Shown here piece after piece: positions 25,897 to 35,888 of a stretch of 64,000 nt of DNA. This DNA is from Anaerolineaceae bacterium (GTDB taxonomy: Bacteria > Chloroflexota > Anaerolineae > Anaerolineales > UBA11657), in assembly GCA_003569365.1 (NCBI GenBank), contig BGOS01000016.1, positions 93,948 to 157,947 of the forward strand, in the 5' to 3' direction. A program made the position numbers and the translations under genes. Positions within the stretch are counted from its first letter, which is position 1; each line of letters starts with the position of its first letter. The notes under the pieces were generated by a model. That model worked only from the letters and a program-made list of their open reading frames with translations, was not told the origin of the DNA and ran no database searches.

Positions 25897-27207
25897 TTGA
25901 TAGAACACATAGTCTTGCGCCACCGGTTGCCGGGTTTGGAGAACATCAACCAGTTGGCAGCGTACCAAGCCAGTGGCGGCTTCGATGCGTACCGCACGGT
26001 TGTAACCAGCATGACCCCGCAGGCCGTGATTGACCTGATCAAGGCCAGTGGCTTGCGCGGCCGCGGCGGTGCGGGTTTCCCCACCGGCGTCAAGTGGTCA
26101 TTCCTTAGCAATCGTTTCCCGCGCTATGTGGTGGCCAATTCTGATGAGTCAGAGCCGGGAACATTTAAAGATCGCGAGATTATGGAGCGCAATCCGTTCC
26201 AGTTTCTTGAGGGCTTGATGATCGCTTCTTACGCGGCGCAAGCCAGCACGGCTTACAACTATTTGCGCGGTGAGTTTTGGGAGCTGGCCGCGCGGCTGGA
26301 TGCGCAAATTGCGGAGCTGCATGCTGCGGGCCTGCTCGGCAAAAATGTGCTGGGCACGCAGTATTCATTGGATGTGCACAACCATCTGGGCGCCGGTGCT
26401 TACATTTGCGGTGAAGAGAGCGCGCTGCTCGAATCGATTGAAGGCAAGCTTGGCCAGCCGCGCCTCAAGCCGCCATTTCCCGCTGACCGCGGCTTGTACG
26501 GGCAGCCCACGGTAGTGAACAACACCGAGACACTGGCAAACATTCCGCCAATTGTGGCGCGCGGCGCGGAGTGGTACCGCACGCTGGGCACAGAGAGCAG
26601 CCCCGGCACAAAAGTTATGTGCCTGTCCGGCCATGTTGCCAACGCCGGCAATTATGAAGTGCCGTTTGGCATTACGTTTCGCGATTTGATTTATGGTTTG
26701 GCTGGCGGCATTCGTGGCGGCCGGACGCTCAAGGCCATTTTGCCAAGCGGGGCATCAGCCCCCATTCTGGCAGCCACCGACAAGGTACTGGACACACGCC
26801 TCACTTACGAGGACGTGGCCGCACTGGGTTCGCAGCTGGGTTCTGCGTCCATCATTCTCATGGACGAGACGGTTGATATGAGCTGGGTGGCGATGAAGAC
26901 CACGCATTTCTTCAAGCATGAGTCGTGCGGCAAATGCACGCCGTGCCGCGAAGGCACCTACTGGATGACGCATATTCTGGACCGCGTGCAAGCGGGCGGG
27001 GTGCAGGCGGCGGACCTGGCTTTGCTGAGCGATGTGACGCACCAGATAGGCGGAAAGTGCTTGTGCCCGCTGGGGGATTTTGCGACGAGCGCGGTGGTGT
27101 CAAGCCTCAAATTGTTTCCGGCCGATTACGAGCAGCATCTGGCGGTGGCAGCTGCCGTGCCCGCCAAGCCTGCTGCCCGCGCCAAAGTTGCGCAGCCGGT
27201 AAGCTGA
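25897..27207 (+). CDS. nuoF: NADH-quinone oxidoreductase subunit F
   Basis: 436 residues; binds NADH, FMN and one [4Fe-4S] (N3). GRGGAGFPTGVKW is the FMN/NADH glycine-rich loop, YICGEESALLESIEG the second nucleotide motif, and SCGKCTPCREGT with a later Cys (GGKCLCPLG) ligates the cluster. The start is a TTG at 25897, 14 bp after nuoE. Confidence 0.96.
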   Translation: MIEHIVLRHRLPGLENINQLAAYQASGGFDAYRTVVTSMTPQAVIDLIKASGLRGRGGAGFPTGVKWSFLSNRFPRYVVANSDESEPGTFKDREIMERNPFQFLEGLMIASYAAQASTAYNYLRGEFWELAARLDAQIAELHAAGLLGKNVLGTQYSLDVHNHLGAGAYICGEESALLESIEGKLGQPRLKPPFPADRGLYGQPTVVNNTETLANIPPIVARGAEWYRTLGTESSPGTKVMCLSGHVANAGNYEVPFGITFRDLIYGLAGGIRGGRTLKAILPSGASAPILAATDKVLDTRLTYEDVAALGSQLGSASIILMDETVDMSWVAMKTTHFFKHESCGKCTPCREGTYWMTHILDRVQAGGVQAADLALLSDVTHQIGGKCLCPLGDFATSAVVSSLKLFPADYEQHLAVAAAVPAKPAARAKVAQPVS

Positions 27208-27274
27208 CACACTCTGCGCAAGCAAATTCTGAAAGTAAAATTGTTGACTGTGCCTTTTCTTTTTAACAGCAGCT

Positions 27275-29803
27275 GTGACCATGCCTGAACCTGTTTCCTT
27301 TTTTGTTGATGGCCAGCCGGTGACGGCTGCAGCTGGCACAATTGTGGTGGATGCAGCCAAGACAGTGGGCAACGACATCCCCGTGTTTTGCTATCACCCC
27401 AAGCTGGACCCGGTGGGCATGTGCCGCATGTGTTTGGTGGAGATTGGCATGCCACAGCGCGACCGCGCCACCGGTGCCGCCGTGCTGGATGAAGACGGCC
27501 AGCCCAAAATTGCGTGGCTGCCCAAATTGCAAACCGCCTGCACGACGCCGGTGGCAGCCGGCATGCATGTGCGCACAACTACGGCTGCAGTGGAACGCGC
27601 ACGCAAAGATGTGGTGGAGTTAATTCTCACTTCGCATCCGCTGGACTGCCCGGTATGCGACAAGGGCGGCGAGTGCCCGCTGCAGAACCTGACGATGCGG
27701 CACGGCCCGGGCAGTTCGCGTTTCGTGTTCGACGAGAAGATCAAGCTGGAGAAGCACGTGCCGCTTGGCGACTTGATTTATCTGGATCGCGAGCGCTGCA
27801 TTCAGTGCGCGCGCTGCACGCGCTTTCAGGAGGATATTGCCGGCGATCCGGTGATCGGCTTTGACCAGCGCGGGCGCAGCCTGCAAATTGTGACGCACTC
27901 TGACCCCGGCTTCGATAGCTATTTCTCCGGCAATACCACTGACATCTGCCCGGTGGGTGCACTTACCACCGCCGACTTCCGCTTTGGTGCGCGCCCGTGG
28001 GAGCTCAAGCACTCCGATTCAATTTGCACGCATTGCCCCGTGGGTTGCAACCTGCATTTGAATACGCGCCGCTCGGGAGTGGCTGGTGATTTTGTAATCA
28101 AGCGCGTAATGCCGCGCCAGAACGAGCTGGTCAATGAAACGTGGATCTGTGACAAGGGCCGCTTTGGCCAGCACTTTGCAACCAGCCTTGACCGGCTGAC
28201 TGTGCCGCTGGTGCGGCGGGGCGGGCAGCTGGTGGAAGCCACTTGGGATGAGGCGCTGGCAGTAGTGGCGGCGCGCATGCAAGCTGCGCCGGGTGCGGTG
28301 GCAGCGCTGGCGGGCGAGCGCCTGTCTAATGAAGACTTGTTCGCGCTGCGGCGCCTGATGGAAGGCACGGGCGGGCGCGTGGCACAGTGGCCGGGCGCCA
28401 TGGGTGGCGGCGATGTTGTGCAGCAGGTGGGTGTTGGCATGGGCACTGATATTGCGCGTGCTGGTGGCGACACAGTGATTGTGCTGGTGGCGACTGACCT
28501 TGAAGAAGAAGCGCCGGTGTGGTGGCTGCGCGTGCGCCAGGCTGCCACCAAAGCTGGTGCAACGCTCGATAAAAGCCGCGCGCAGTTAATTGTGCTTAAC
28601 GGGCGCAGCACAACAGCGGATTCATGCGCGACACATGTGGTGCGCTATGTGTACGGCGAAGAAGCGCGCAGTGTGACGGCACTGACGGAACTGGCAGCGC
28701 AAGTGCGGGCAGGCAAAGCGCTGCCCGCGGGCGTGGCTGCTGCAAGCGCAGGCGCTGCGCAGGCACTGGCTGCTGCAAAAAATATTATTGTTTTCTACGG
28801 GCGCGACGGGTTGGGATACGCCGGCTCGGCGGCTGTGGCGCAGGCGTGCGCAAACCTGCTGATTGCAACCGGCAACGGCGGCCGCCATAACAGCGGCCTG
28901 GTGCCGGTTTGGCCGCACAGCAACACGCAGGGTGCGTGGGACATGGGCGTGCGCCCCAGTGGCCTGGGCGCAGCCGAGTTTGCGGCGGATGCTGCAGTGG
29001 TGATTGCAGCCGGTGCCGACCCGTTGGGCGATGGCGAGCAGCTGCCGGGCTCCACGTTTGTAGTGGCGGTGGAGTTGTTTGCCACGCTGACGGCGCAGCG
29101 CGCCGATGTGGTGCTGCCGGCGCGCGCGTTTACCGAACGCGAGGGCACGCTGACCAGTGGCGAGCGCCGGGTGCAGCGTTACTATCCGGCGCTGCCCGTG
29201 CGCGGCCAGGCGCGCGCAGACTGGCAGATCTTTTTTCAAATTGGTGAGGCGCTTGGGCTTGGCAAAAGCCCGGCATCGGCTGCGGCTGTCATGCTGGATA
29301 TTTCCCGCAGCGTTGCGCACTACTCCGCAATCAACTATCAGGCGCTTGCCAAAGTGGAAGCGCAATGGCCGGATGTGGGCGGCAGCGATTTATATTACGG
29401 TGGCACATCGTTCCAAAACAATGGCGGGCTGGGTGCGCAGACGCCGACGCTGATAGAGCGCGGGCAAGCTGTGGCTGCGGTGGCCGTGGCAGATTCTTCC
29501 GCGCCGCAGGGTGAACTGCAGGCCGTGCCGATTGCAGTGCTGTATGACCGCAGCACAACTTTTGGGCGGTCGGCTGTGATGGGGTCGCACATTCCGGCGG
29601 CGTATGTGGAACTAAATGCTGCGGATGCTGCGCGCATGCAGGTGGCCAATGGCGCGCGCGTGCGTGTGCGCGTGCAGGGGCGCGTAGCCGAACTGACGGC
29701 GCGCGTAAACGGGCGCGCACCTTTGGGCGTGGTGCTGGTGCCCCAAAGCCTGGGCGGGCTGGTGCTGCACAGCGCACAGCCGGCAACGGTGGAGCGGGCC
29801 TGA
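27275..29803 (+). CDS. nuoG: NADH-quinone oxidoreductase subunit G
   Basis: 842 residues. The N-terminal [2Fe-2S] domain has CYHPKLDPVGMCRMCLVEIG. The CPVCDKGGECPLQ site, with its upstream His, is N5. CIQCARCTRFQ and CPVGALT supply N4, and a further CTHCPVGC site appears near residue 250, as in NuoG forms that keep cluster N7. The rest is a molybdopterin-oxidoreductase fold without cofactor function. The start is GTG 27275 or ATG 27281. The 67-bp gap after nuoF is the widest in the operon. Confidence 0.95.
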   Translation: MTMPEPVSFFVDGQPVTAAAGTIVVDAAKTVGNDIPVFCYHPKLDPVGMCRMCLVEIGMPQRDRATGAAVLDEDGQPKIAWLPKLQTACTTPVAAGMHVRTTTAAVERARKDVVELILTSHPLDCPVCDKGGECPLQNLTMRHGPGSSRFVFDEKIKLEKHVPLGDLIYLDRERCIQCARCTRFQEDIAGDPVIGFDQRGRSLQIVTHSDPGFDSYFSGNTTDICPVGALTTADFRFGARPWELKHSDSICTHCPVGCNLHLNTRRSGVAGDFVIKRVMPRQNELVNETWICDKGRFGQHFATSLDRLTVPLVRRGGQLVEATWDEALAVVAARMQAAPGAVAALAGERLSNEDLFALRRLMEGTGGRVAQWPGAMGGGDVVQQVGVGMGTDIARAGGDTVIVLVATDLEEEAPVWWLRVRQAATKAGATLDKSRAQLIVLNGRSTTADSCATHVVRYVYGEEARSVTALTELAAQVRAGKALPAGVAAASAGAAQALAAAKNIIVFYGRDGLGYAGSAAVAQACANLLIATGNGGRHNSGLVPVWPHSNTQGAWDMGVRPSGLGAAEFAADAAVVIAAGADPLGDGEQLPGSTFVVAVELFATLTAQRADVVLPARAFTEREGTLTSGERRVQRYYPALPVRGQARADWQIFFQIGEALGLGKSPASAAAVMLDISRSVAHYSAINYQALAKVEAQWPDVGGSDLYYGGTSFQNNGGLGAQTPTLIERGQAVAAVAVADSSAPQGELQAVPIAVLYDRSTTFGRSAVMGSHIPAAYVELNAADAARMQVANGARVRVRVQGRVAELTARVNGRAPLGVVLVPQSLGGLVLHSAQPATVERA

Positions 29804-29820
29804 CGGCCGGAGCAGATTAC

Positions 29821-30837
29821 ATGGCTTGGCAGGAAATTGGTTTCATTGCGCTGGAAGCAGCGATCAAGAGTATTCTGCTGGCGTTTGTGCTGCTAACGGC
29901 TTTTGCTTACATGACTTTTGCCGAGCGCAAAGTTGCCGCGCTGATGCAGGTGCGCAGCGGCCCGAACCGCGTGGGTCCGTGGGGCCTGCTGCAGCCGGCT
30001 GCGGATGGCGTCAAGGCGCTTTTCAAAGAAGAGATTGTGCCCGCGGGAGCCGACCGCTTCTTGTTTATTGCCGCACCGATCCTGGTGGCGGTGCCGGCGC
30101 TGATCATCATGGCGGTGATTCCGCTGGGCCCGGATACGGTGCTGTTTGGCCGCCCCATGCGGCTCGCAATCACAGACATAAATGTTGGCACGCTGTATGT
30201 GCTGTCGGTTGCTTCGGTGGCAGTGTATGGAATTGTGCTGGCCGGCTGGTCATCCGCCAATAAATTTTCGATGATGGGTGGTATTCGGTCCACGGCTCAA
30301 ATGGTGAGTTATGAGCTGGCGCTTGGGTTGTCGTTTGTGGGCCCGATTATGCTGGCGGGCTCGCTGAGCCTGCGCGATATTGTGGTGGCGCAGCAGCAGT
30401 CGATCTGGTATGTGGTGCTGCAGCCGCTGGGTGCCCTGCTGTTCTTTGTGGCGGCGCTGGCCGAAGTCAACCGCGCGCCGTTTGACATGCCGGAGGCGGA
30501 GCAGGAGCTGACAGCTGGTTATTTCACCGAATACTCCGGCATGAAATTCTCGCTGTTCTTCATGGGCGAATACATCAAGATGATTGCCGTCAGCGCGCTG
30601 ACTGCGACGCTGTTTTTTGGCGGTTACCTGGGGCCGATGGTTGAAGAGTATCCGCTGCTGGGAATTGTGTATTTGGGCGGCAAGACGCTCGCGTTCCTGT
30701 TCGTGATGATCTGGATCCGCCTGACGCTGCCGCGCATGCGCTACGACCAGTTGATGGCATTTGGCTGGAAGCGCATGCTGCCACTGGCTCTTGCAAACGT
30801 AGTAATAACCGCGGTCGTGCTGGTGCTGGCGCAATAG
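29821..30837 (+). CDS. nuoH: NADH-quinone oxidoreductase subunit H
   Basis: 338 residues, about eight membrane helices. AERKVAALMQVRSGPNRVGP and ADGVKALFKEE form the quinone-entry and E-channel region, and NRAPFDMPEAEQELTAGY holds the conserved acidic residues linking quinone reduction to proton pumping. It is the membrane-arm anchor for the Q-module, 17 bp after nuoG. Confidence 0.96.
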   Translation: MAWQEIGFIALEAAIKSILLAFVLLTAFAYMTFAERKVAALMQVRSGPNRVGPWGLLQPAADGVKALFKEEIVPAGADRFLFIAAPILVAVPALIIMAVIPLGPDTVLFGRPMRLAITDINVGTLYVLSVASVAVYGIVLAGWSSANKFSMMGGIRSTAQMVSYELALGLSFVGPIMLAGSLSLRDIVVAQQQSIWYVVLQPLGALLFFVAALAEVNRAPFDMPEAEQELTAGYFTEYSGMKFSLFFMGEYIKMIAVSALTATLFFGGYLGPMVEEYPLLGIVYLGGKTLAFLFVMIWIRLTLPRMRYDQLMAFGWKRMLPLALANVVITAVVLVLAQ

Positions 30838-30845
30838 GGGGCTGA

Positions 30846-31343
30846 ATGTTTATTGAGATTCTCAAAGGCCTGGGCACCACGCTCAAGCATTCCTTTCAGC
30901 CGCGCATCACACTGCAATACCCGGAGGAGAAGCGCCCGGTTCGGCCGCGCTTCAAGGGCCGCCACGAGCTGAAGCGCTACGACAACGGACTGGAGAAGTG
31001 CATCGGCTGCTCACTGTGCGCAGCGGCCTGCCCGGCTGACGCAATTTTTGTGGAGGCAGCCGAGAACTCCGACGCAGAGCGCTACTCGCCCGGCGAGCGC
31101 TTTGCGCGTGTGTATGAGATCAACATGCTGCGCTGCATCTTTTGCGGCTTTTGCGAAGACGCCTGCCCCACCGAGGCGATCGTGATGGAGCACGAGTACG
31201 AGCTTTCGTTCTATGACCGGGCGAGCGCCATTTACACCAAGGACATGCTGCTGGTGCCGCCGGCGGGCGCCCCGGACACGCCGCAGCAGGTGGCACCGGG
31301 CAGCTTCAATCGCTCGATCCCGGACATGCAAAACCCGGATTGA
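30846..31343 (+). CDS. nuoI: NADH-quinone oxidoreductase subunit I
   Basis: 165 residues with two [4Fe-4S] ferredoxin motifs, [16 protein letters not shown] and [16 protein letters not shown] (N6a, N6b), which hand electrons toward N2 in NuoB. The amphipathic N-terminal helix follows the family pattern. The C-terminal tail is short and polar. nuoJ begins one base after its stop. Confidence 0.96.
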   Translation: MFIEILKGLGTTLKHSFQPRITLQYPEEKRPVRPRFKGRHELKRYDNGLEKCIGCSLCAAACPADAIFVEAAENSDAERYSPGERFARVYEINMLRCIFCGFCEDACPTEAIVMEHEYELSFYDRASAIYTKDMLLVPPAGAPDTPQQVAPGSFNRSIPDMQNPD

Positions 31344-31344
31344 C

Positions 31345-31887
31345 ATGACCGCCGCGCCTTTCATTACCTTTGCAGTTTTGGCGGCGGTGGCAGTGGCTTC
31401 GGGCCTGGCCATGATGCTCAGCCAGAACTCAGTTTACTCAGCGCTGTTCCTGGTGATTAACTTCACCGTGGTGGCGGTGCTGTTTCTTGTGCTCGGCGCG
31501 CCATTCATTGCGATGCTGCAAATTACGGTGTATGCCGGCGCGATTATGGTGCTTTTCATATTTGTGATCATGCTGCTGGGCGGAGAGCGCCTGCCGGCCC
31601 CGCAGCAGCGCTTGCGCTGGCAGCAGTCGCTGGCGGTGGTGCTGGTGCTGGCATTGCTGGCGCTGGCCGGTTATGTGTTTGCCCAGGGGGCTGCGCCAGC
31701 CGCCGTGCTGGCCGACCCGCAACAATATGGCAGCCCGGCTGCGCTGGGCATGCTGCTTTTTACAAAGTACTTGTTTCCGTTTGAATTCACCTCGCTGCTG
31801 CTGCTCGTGGCCATGATTGGTGTGGTGGTGCTGACGGCAGTGGAGGAGCGCCGGCGCCGGTTGCCGCGCGCGTCGCGCCGCACATGA
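31345..31887 (+). CDS. nuoJ: NADH-quinone oxidoreductase subunit J
   Basis: 180 residues from ATG 31345; the track's 31213 start lies within nuoI. Five hydrophobic segments are seen, with the conserved third helix ([22 protein letters not shown]) carrying the pi-bulge Tyr/Gly region. Membrane-arm subunit. It overlaps nuoK by four bases (ATGA). Confidence 0.94.
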   Translation: MTAAPFITFAVLAAVAVASGLAMMLSQNSVYSALFLVINFTVVAVLFLVLGAPFIAMLQITVYAGAIMVLFIFVIMLLGGERLPAPQQRLRWQQSLAVVLVLALLALAGYVFAQGAAPAAVLADPQQYGSPAALGMLLFTKYLFPFEFTSLLLLVAMIGVVVLTAVEERRRRLPRASRRT

Positions 31888-32186
31888 TTCCGGTTAACTA
31901 TTACCTTGCGCTCTCGGCTGTGCTGTTTTGCATTGGCGCACTGGGCGTGCTGGTGCGCCGCAACGCGCTTGTGATTTTCATGTCGATTGAATTGATGCTC
32001 AATGCGGCCAATGTGGCGTTCGTGGCGTTCTCACGCCAGTTCGGGCACCTCGATGGGCAAATCATGGTGCTGTTTGTGCTTACAGTTGCAGCGGCTGAAG
32101 TTGCCGTGGGGCTGGCCATGATCGTGGCCATCTTCCGTGTGCGGGCGTCCATCAATGTGGACGAGCTCAACCAGCTGCGCGGCTAA
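31884..32186 (+). CDS. nuoK: NADH-quinone oxidoreductase subunit K
   Basis: 100 residues, three helices. [16 protein letters not shown] holds the conserved Glu of helix 2 and [18 protein letters not shown] the second Glu, both essential for proton transfer. Its start overlaps the nuoJ stop. Confidence 0.96.
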   Translation: MIPVNYYLALSAVLFCIGALGVLVRRNALVIFMSIELMLNAANVAFVAFSRQFGHLDGQIMVLFVLTVAAAEVAVGLAMIVAIFRVRASINVDELNQLRG

Positions 32187-32194
32187 ACGAAATC

Positions 32195-34270
32195 ATGTTT
32201 GATCTAGCGCCCCTGGTGCTGGCTTTCCCGATAGCCGGTGTGCTGCTCAATCTGCTTTTCGGGCGCTACTTAAATGAGCGCTGGATCAGCATCATCGGCG
32301 TGGCGGCGGTTGCGGGGGCATTTGTTGTGGCCATCTTGCAGGCACTGGCGCTGGCCGCTAGCGGCCAGCATGCGCACCTCGCGCTGCTGGCAAACTGGAT
32401 CGAAGTGGGGCAGCTGCAGGCGCCCTGGCAGTTGCGGATTGACACACTGTCCGTGACGATGATGCTGCTGGTAACCGGCGTCGGCATGCTGATCCACATT
32501 TATGCCAGCGGCTACATGCATGGTGATGCGCGCTTCGCGCGCTTCTTCATCTACCTGAACCTGTTCATCACCGCCATGCTGGTGTTGGTGGGCGGCGACA
32601 ACTACCTGATGCTCTTTGTGGGCTGGGAAGGCGTGGGCCTGTGTTCGTTCCTGTTGATCGGATTTTGGTATGACGCCGGCGAGCCAAGTGCTTCGGCGCG
32701 CGTGGGTGGCGAGCCGCAGGCAGGTGCCGGCAATGCCCGTGCCGGGCGCAAGGCTTTCGTTGTCAATCGCATTGGTGATTTTGGTTTGCTGCTGGCAATA
32801 TTCATTCTCTTTTGGCAGGTGGGCTCGCTGCAGTTTGACGCCGTAGCTGAGTACTTTGCCGCGCAAGGGGCTGCAGTTGGCGGGCTGGCAACCGTGATCA
32901 CGCTGTTGCTGCTGGTTGGGGTGTGCGGCAAGTCGGCGCAGATTCCGCTGTTTATCTGGCTGCCCGACGCCATGGCTGGTCCCACTCCCGTTTCTGCGCT
33001 TATTCATGCCGCCACAATGGTCACTGCGGGCATTTACCTTGTGGCGCGCTCGGCGGTAATGTTTGAGCTGGCGCCTGTGTCGCAGATGGTTGTGGCGCTT
33101 GTGGGTGCGACGACGGCCTTCATGGCGGGTACGATTGCGCTGGCGCAGTATGACATCAAGCGCGTGCTGGCGTATTCCACAATCAGCCAGCTGGGGTTCA
33201 TGGTTGCGGCGGTGGGGCTGGGCGGCTACGTGGCCGGCATGTTTCATTTGCTGACGCACGCGTTCTTCAAGGCGCTGCTGTTTCTTTCGGCGGGGTCAGT
33301 CATTCATGGCGTTGAGCATGGGGCGCACGCCACGCACGCGCATGTGGATGCGCAGGATATGCGCGTGATGGGCGGCTTGCGGAATAAGATGCCCGTGACG
33401 TTTTGGGTTTATCTGATTGGCTCGCTGGCGCTGGCAGGCGTGTTTCCGCTGGCGGGCTTCTGGTCCAAGGATGAGATTCTGGCGGATGCGTGGCATGTGG
33501 GCATGGTGGAGGGGCACTGGCATGGTGTGCTGGTGTATGCGCTGCTGGCTTTGGCAGCGTTTTCCACTGCGCTGTATATGACGCGCCAGATCATTCTGGT
33601 GTTTTTTGGCGCAGCCCGTTCAGAGGCGGCTGCGCATGCGCATGAGAGCCCGCCCTTGATGACGGCACCGCTGGTGATACTGGCGCTGCTGTCTGTGCTT
33701 GGCGGCTTGCTAAACCTGCCGGGTTGGCACGCACTCGGCACGTGGCTGGAGCACACCCACGAATACTTTCACACGGGTGCGTTCAACCCGCTGGTGGCTG
33801 GCATCTCCACGGCGGTGGCGCTGGCCGGCATAGCGCTTGGGTATCGCGTTTATTATTTGGCGCCGCGCACCACGGCGGATGCTGCGGACCAACTGCAGCC
33901 GGCGCTGGGTTCCATGTTTGGCTTTCTGCGCGGCAAGTGGTTTGTGGACGAGCTTTACGACGCCGTGATTGTGCGCCCGTTTGAGCGCGGCGCGCGCAGC
34001 CTGGCTTTCGCGCTGGACTGGGACCTCTGGCACGACGGCTTTCACGACTCAGTGCTGGCTGCGGGCTTCCGCACGCTGGCGGCATTCCTTTCCGGGCCGG
34101 TGGACAAGACTGTGATTGACCGCCTGTTTGACGGGCTGGCGGGTGCAGTGCGGGTATTGGGCAGCCGGAACTTGCAGCGCGTGCAGACTGGTTACGTGCG
34201 CAACTACGCGCTGGGCGTGGTGCTTGGCGTGGTGGCGGTGATGGGTTACTTTGTGAGCCGGAGCGCCTAG
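32195..34270 (+). CDS. nuoL: NADH-quinone oxidoreductase subunit L
   Basis: 691 residues, antiporter-like subunit with an expected sixteen helices and the long lateral amphipathic helix at the C-terminus. GWEGVGLCSFLLIGFWY has the conserved Glu; KSAQIPLFIWLPDAMAGPTPVSALIHAATMV is the Mrp-like core with its Lys; FFKALLFLSAGSVIH follows. Distal proton pump. An insert of about 20 residues rich in Ala/Gly (SASARVGGEPQAGAGNARAG) follows helix 5. Confidence 0.95.
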   Translation: MFDLAPLVLAFPIAGVLLNLLFGRYLNERWISIIGVAAVAGAFVVAILQALALAASGQHAHLALLANWIEVGQLQAPWQLRIDTLSVTMMLLVTGVGMLIHIYASGYMHGDARFARFFIYLNLFITAMLVLVGGDNYLMLFVGWEGVGLCSFLLIGFWYDAGEPSASARVGGEPQAGAGNARAGRKAFVVNRIGDFGLLLAIFILFWQVGSLQFDAVAEYFAAQGAAVGGLATVITLLLLVGVCGKSAQIPLFIWLPDAMAGPTPVSALIHAATMVTAGIYLVARSAVMFELAPVSQMVVALVGATTAFMAGTIALAQYDIKRVLAYSTISQLGFMVAAVGLGGYVAGMFHLLTHAFFKALLFLSAGSVIHGVEHGAHATHAHVDAQDMRVMGGLRNKMPVTFWVYLIGSLALAGVFPLAGFWSKDEILADAWHVGMVEGHWHGVLVYALLALAAFSTALYMTRQIILVFFGAARSEAAAHAHESPPLMTAPLVILALLSVLGGLLNLPGWHALGTWLEHTHEYFHTGAFNPLVAGISTAVALAGIALGYRVYYLAPRTTADAADQLQPALGSMFGFLRGKWFVDELYDAVIVRPFERGARSLAFALDWDLWHDGFHDSVLAAGFRTLAAFLSGPVDKTVIDRLFDGLAGAVRVLGSRNLQRVQTGYVRNYALGVVLGVVAVMGYFVSRSA

Positions 34271-34309
34271 CCGCGCAACGCTGCATAAAAGCATGAGGCA
34301 TTCTTCATA

Positions 34310-35830
34310 ATGGAAATTTTGAACTTTTTATTTTCAACACTAATGCTTGTGGTTTTCTTTCCACTGCTGGGTGCGGTCGTGTTGCTGTTCGTCAACCGCG
34401 AGCAAAAGGATCTCATACGCTGGCTGGCGGTTGTGTTCTCGCTGGCCACCTTTGCGCTCTCGCTGGTGATGCTGGCGCAGTTTGATGCGCGTGTGCCCGG
34501 GGAACAGCTCGCAGTGGTGGTCCCTTGGATTCAAGTGGGCTCCAGCTGGAACATTAATTTTCATCTGGGCGTGGACGGCATGAGCATTCTGCTGGTGCTG
34601 CTCACCACGCTGTTAATGCCGATTGCCATCTTCAGTTCATGGACTGCCATTCAAGAGCGGGTCAAGGAATACATGATCTTCTTCCTCATGCTCGAAACCG
34701 GCATGCTGGGCGTGTTCCTCTCGCTGGATTTGTTTTTGTTTTATATCTTTTGGGAATTCACGCTGGTGCCGATGTATTTTCTGATCGGGATCTGGGGCGG
34801 CTCAAACCGCATATATGCCGCGCTGAAATTCTTTCTCTATACGATGGCTGGATCCATCTTGATGCTGGTTGCCATCTTGTGGCTGGGCATTGCCCAGGGC
34901 AGCTTCTCTGTGCCGGAGCTGGCGGCGCGTGGCGGCATCGATCCCGGCATGCAGCGCTGGCTGTTTCTCGCATTTGCGGCTGCTTTCGCCATCAAGGTGC
35001 CCATGTGGCCGCTGCATTCATGGCTGCCGGATGCGCATGTGGAAGCGCCCACGGCCGGTTCGGTAATTCTGGCAGGTGTACTCCTGAAGCTTGGCACGTA
35101 TGGTTTTCTGCGGTTTAACCTCGCGCTTTTTCCTGACGCAGCGCTTTATTTTGCGCCGCTGATGGCAACCCTGGCCGTGATTGGCATTGTCTACGGGGCG
35201 ATTGTGTCCTACCCGCAGCGCGATGTTAAGAAGCTGGTGGCGTATTCATCCGTCAGTCATCTGGGTTTTGTGATGCTGGGTTTGTTTGCACTTAATACGC
35301 AGGGCATTCAGGGAGCCGTGCTGCAAATGGTGAATCATGGCCTCTCCACCGGGGCGCTGTTTTTGCTTGTGGGCATGATCTACGAGCGCCGGCATACCCG
35401 CGACCTGGGGGAGTTTGGCGGTTTGTGGACGAGCATGCCAGTGTATGGCACGCTGATGCTGATTGTGGTGCTGTCGTCCATGGGCTTGCCGGGCCTGAAC
35501 GGGTTTGTGGGCGAGTTCACAATCTTGCTGGGCGCGTTTGGGTCTGAGGCGCTGGCTTCGCCGGTTTATACAATCGTGGCTGCGCTTGGGGTAATTCTTG
35601 CGGCGATTTATCTGTTGTGGATGTTTCAGAAGATGTTTCTCGGCCAGGTTACTAATCCAAAGAACGAGAATCTGCCTGATCTCAACTGGCGCGAACTTCT
35701 TGTGCTGGCGCCACTGCTGGTGTTGATTTTTTGGATTGGCCTTTACCCGCAGCCATTCTTTAATTTGATGCAGTCTTCCGTCGGGAGCCTGGCAGATGTT
35801 TTTAGCGCGGCCAGCATTGCTGCGCGCTAA
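34310..35830 (+). CDS. nuoM: NADH-quinone oxidoreductase subunit M
   Basis: 506 residues, fourteen helices expected. YIFWEFTLVPMYFLIGIWGG carries the conserved Glu, and KVPMWPLHSWLPDAHVEAPTAGSVILAG the pump-core Lys. Antiporter-like membrane-arm subunit. It begins 39 bp after nuoL. Confidence 0.96.
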   Translation: MEILNFLFSTLMLVVFFPLLGAVVLLFVNREQKDLIRWLAVVFSLATFALSLVMLAQFDARVPGEQLAVVVPWIQVGSSWNINFHLGVDGMSILLVLLTTLLMPIAIFSSWTAIQERVKEYMIFFLMLETGMLGVFLSLDLFLFYIFWEFTLVPMYFLIGIWGGSNRIYAALKFFLYTMAGSILMLVAILWLGIAQGSFSVPELAARGGIDPGMQRWLFLAFAAAFAIKVPMWPLHSWLPDAHVEAPTAGSVILAGVLLKLGTYGFLRFNLALFPDAALYFAPLMATLAVIGIVYGAIVSYPQRDVKKLVAYSSVSHLGFVMLGLFALNTQGIQGAVLQMVNHGLSTGALFLLVGMIYERRHTRDLGEFGGLWTSMPVYGTLMLIVVLSSMGLPGLNGFVGEFTILLGAFGSEALASPVYTIVAALGVILAAIYLLWMFQKMFLGQVTNPKNENLPDLNWRELLVLAPLLVLIFWIGLYPQPFFNLMQSSVGSLADVFSAASIAAR

Positions 35831-35888
35831 AAAGTGCCAAGCGCACCCAGATCGTTAATTGCGCTAGTGCGCCAATTCATTTAGCCAC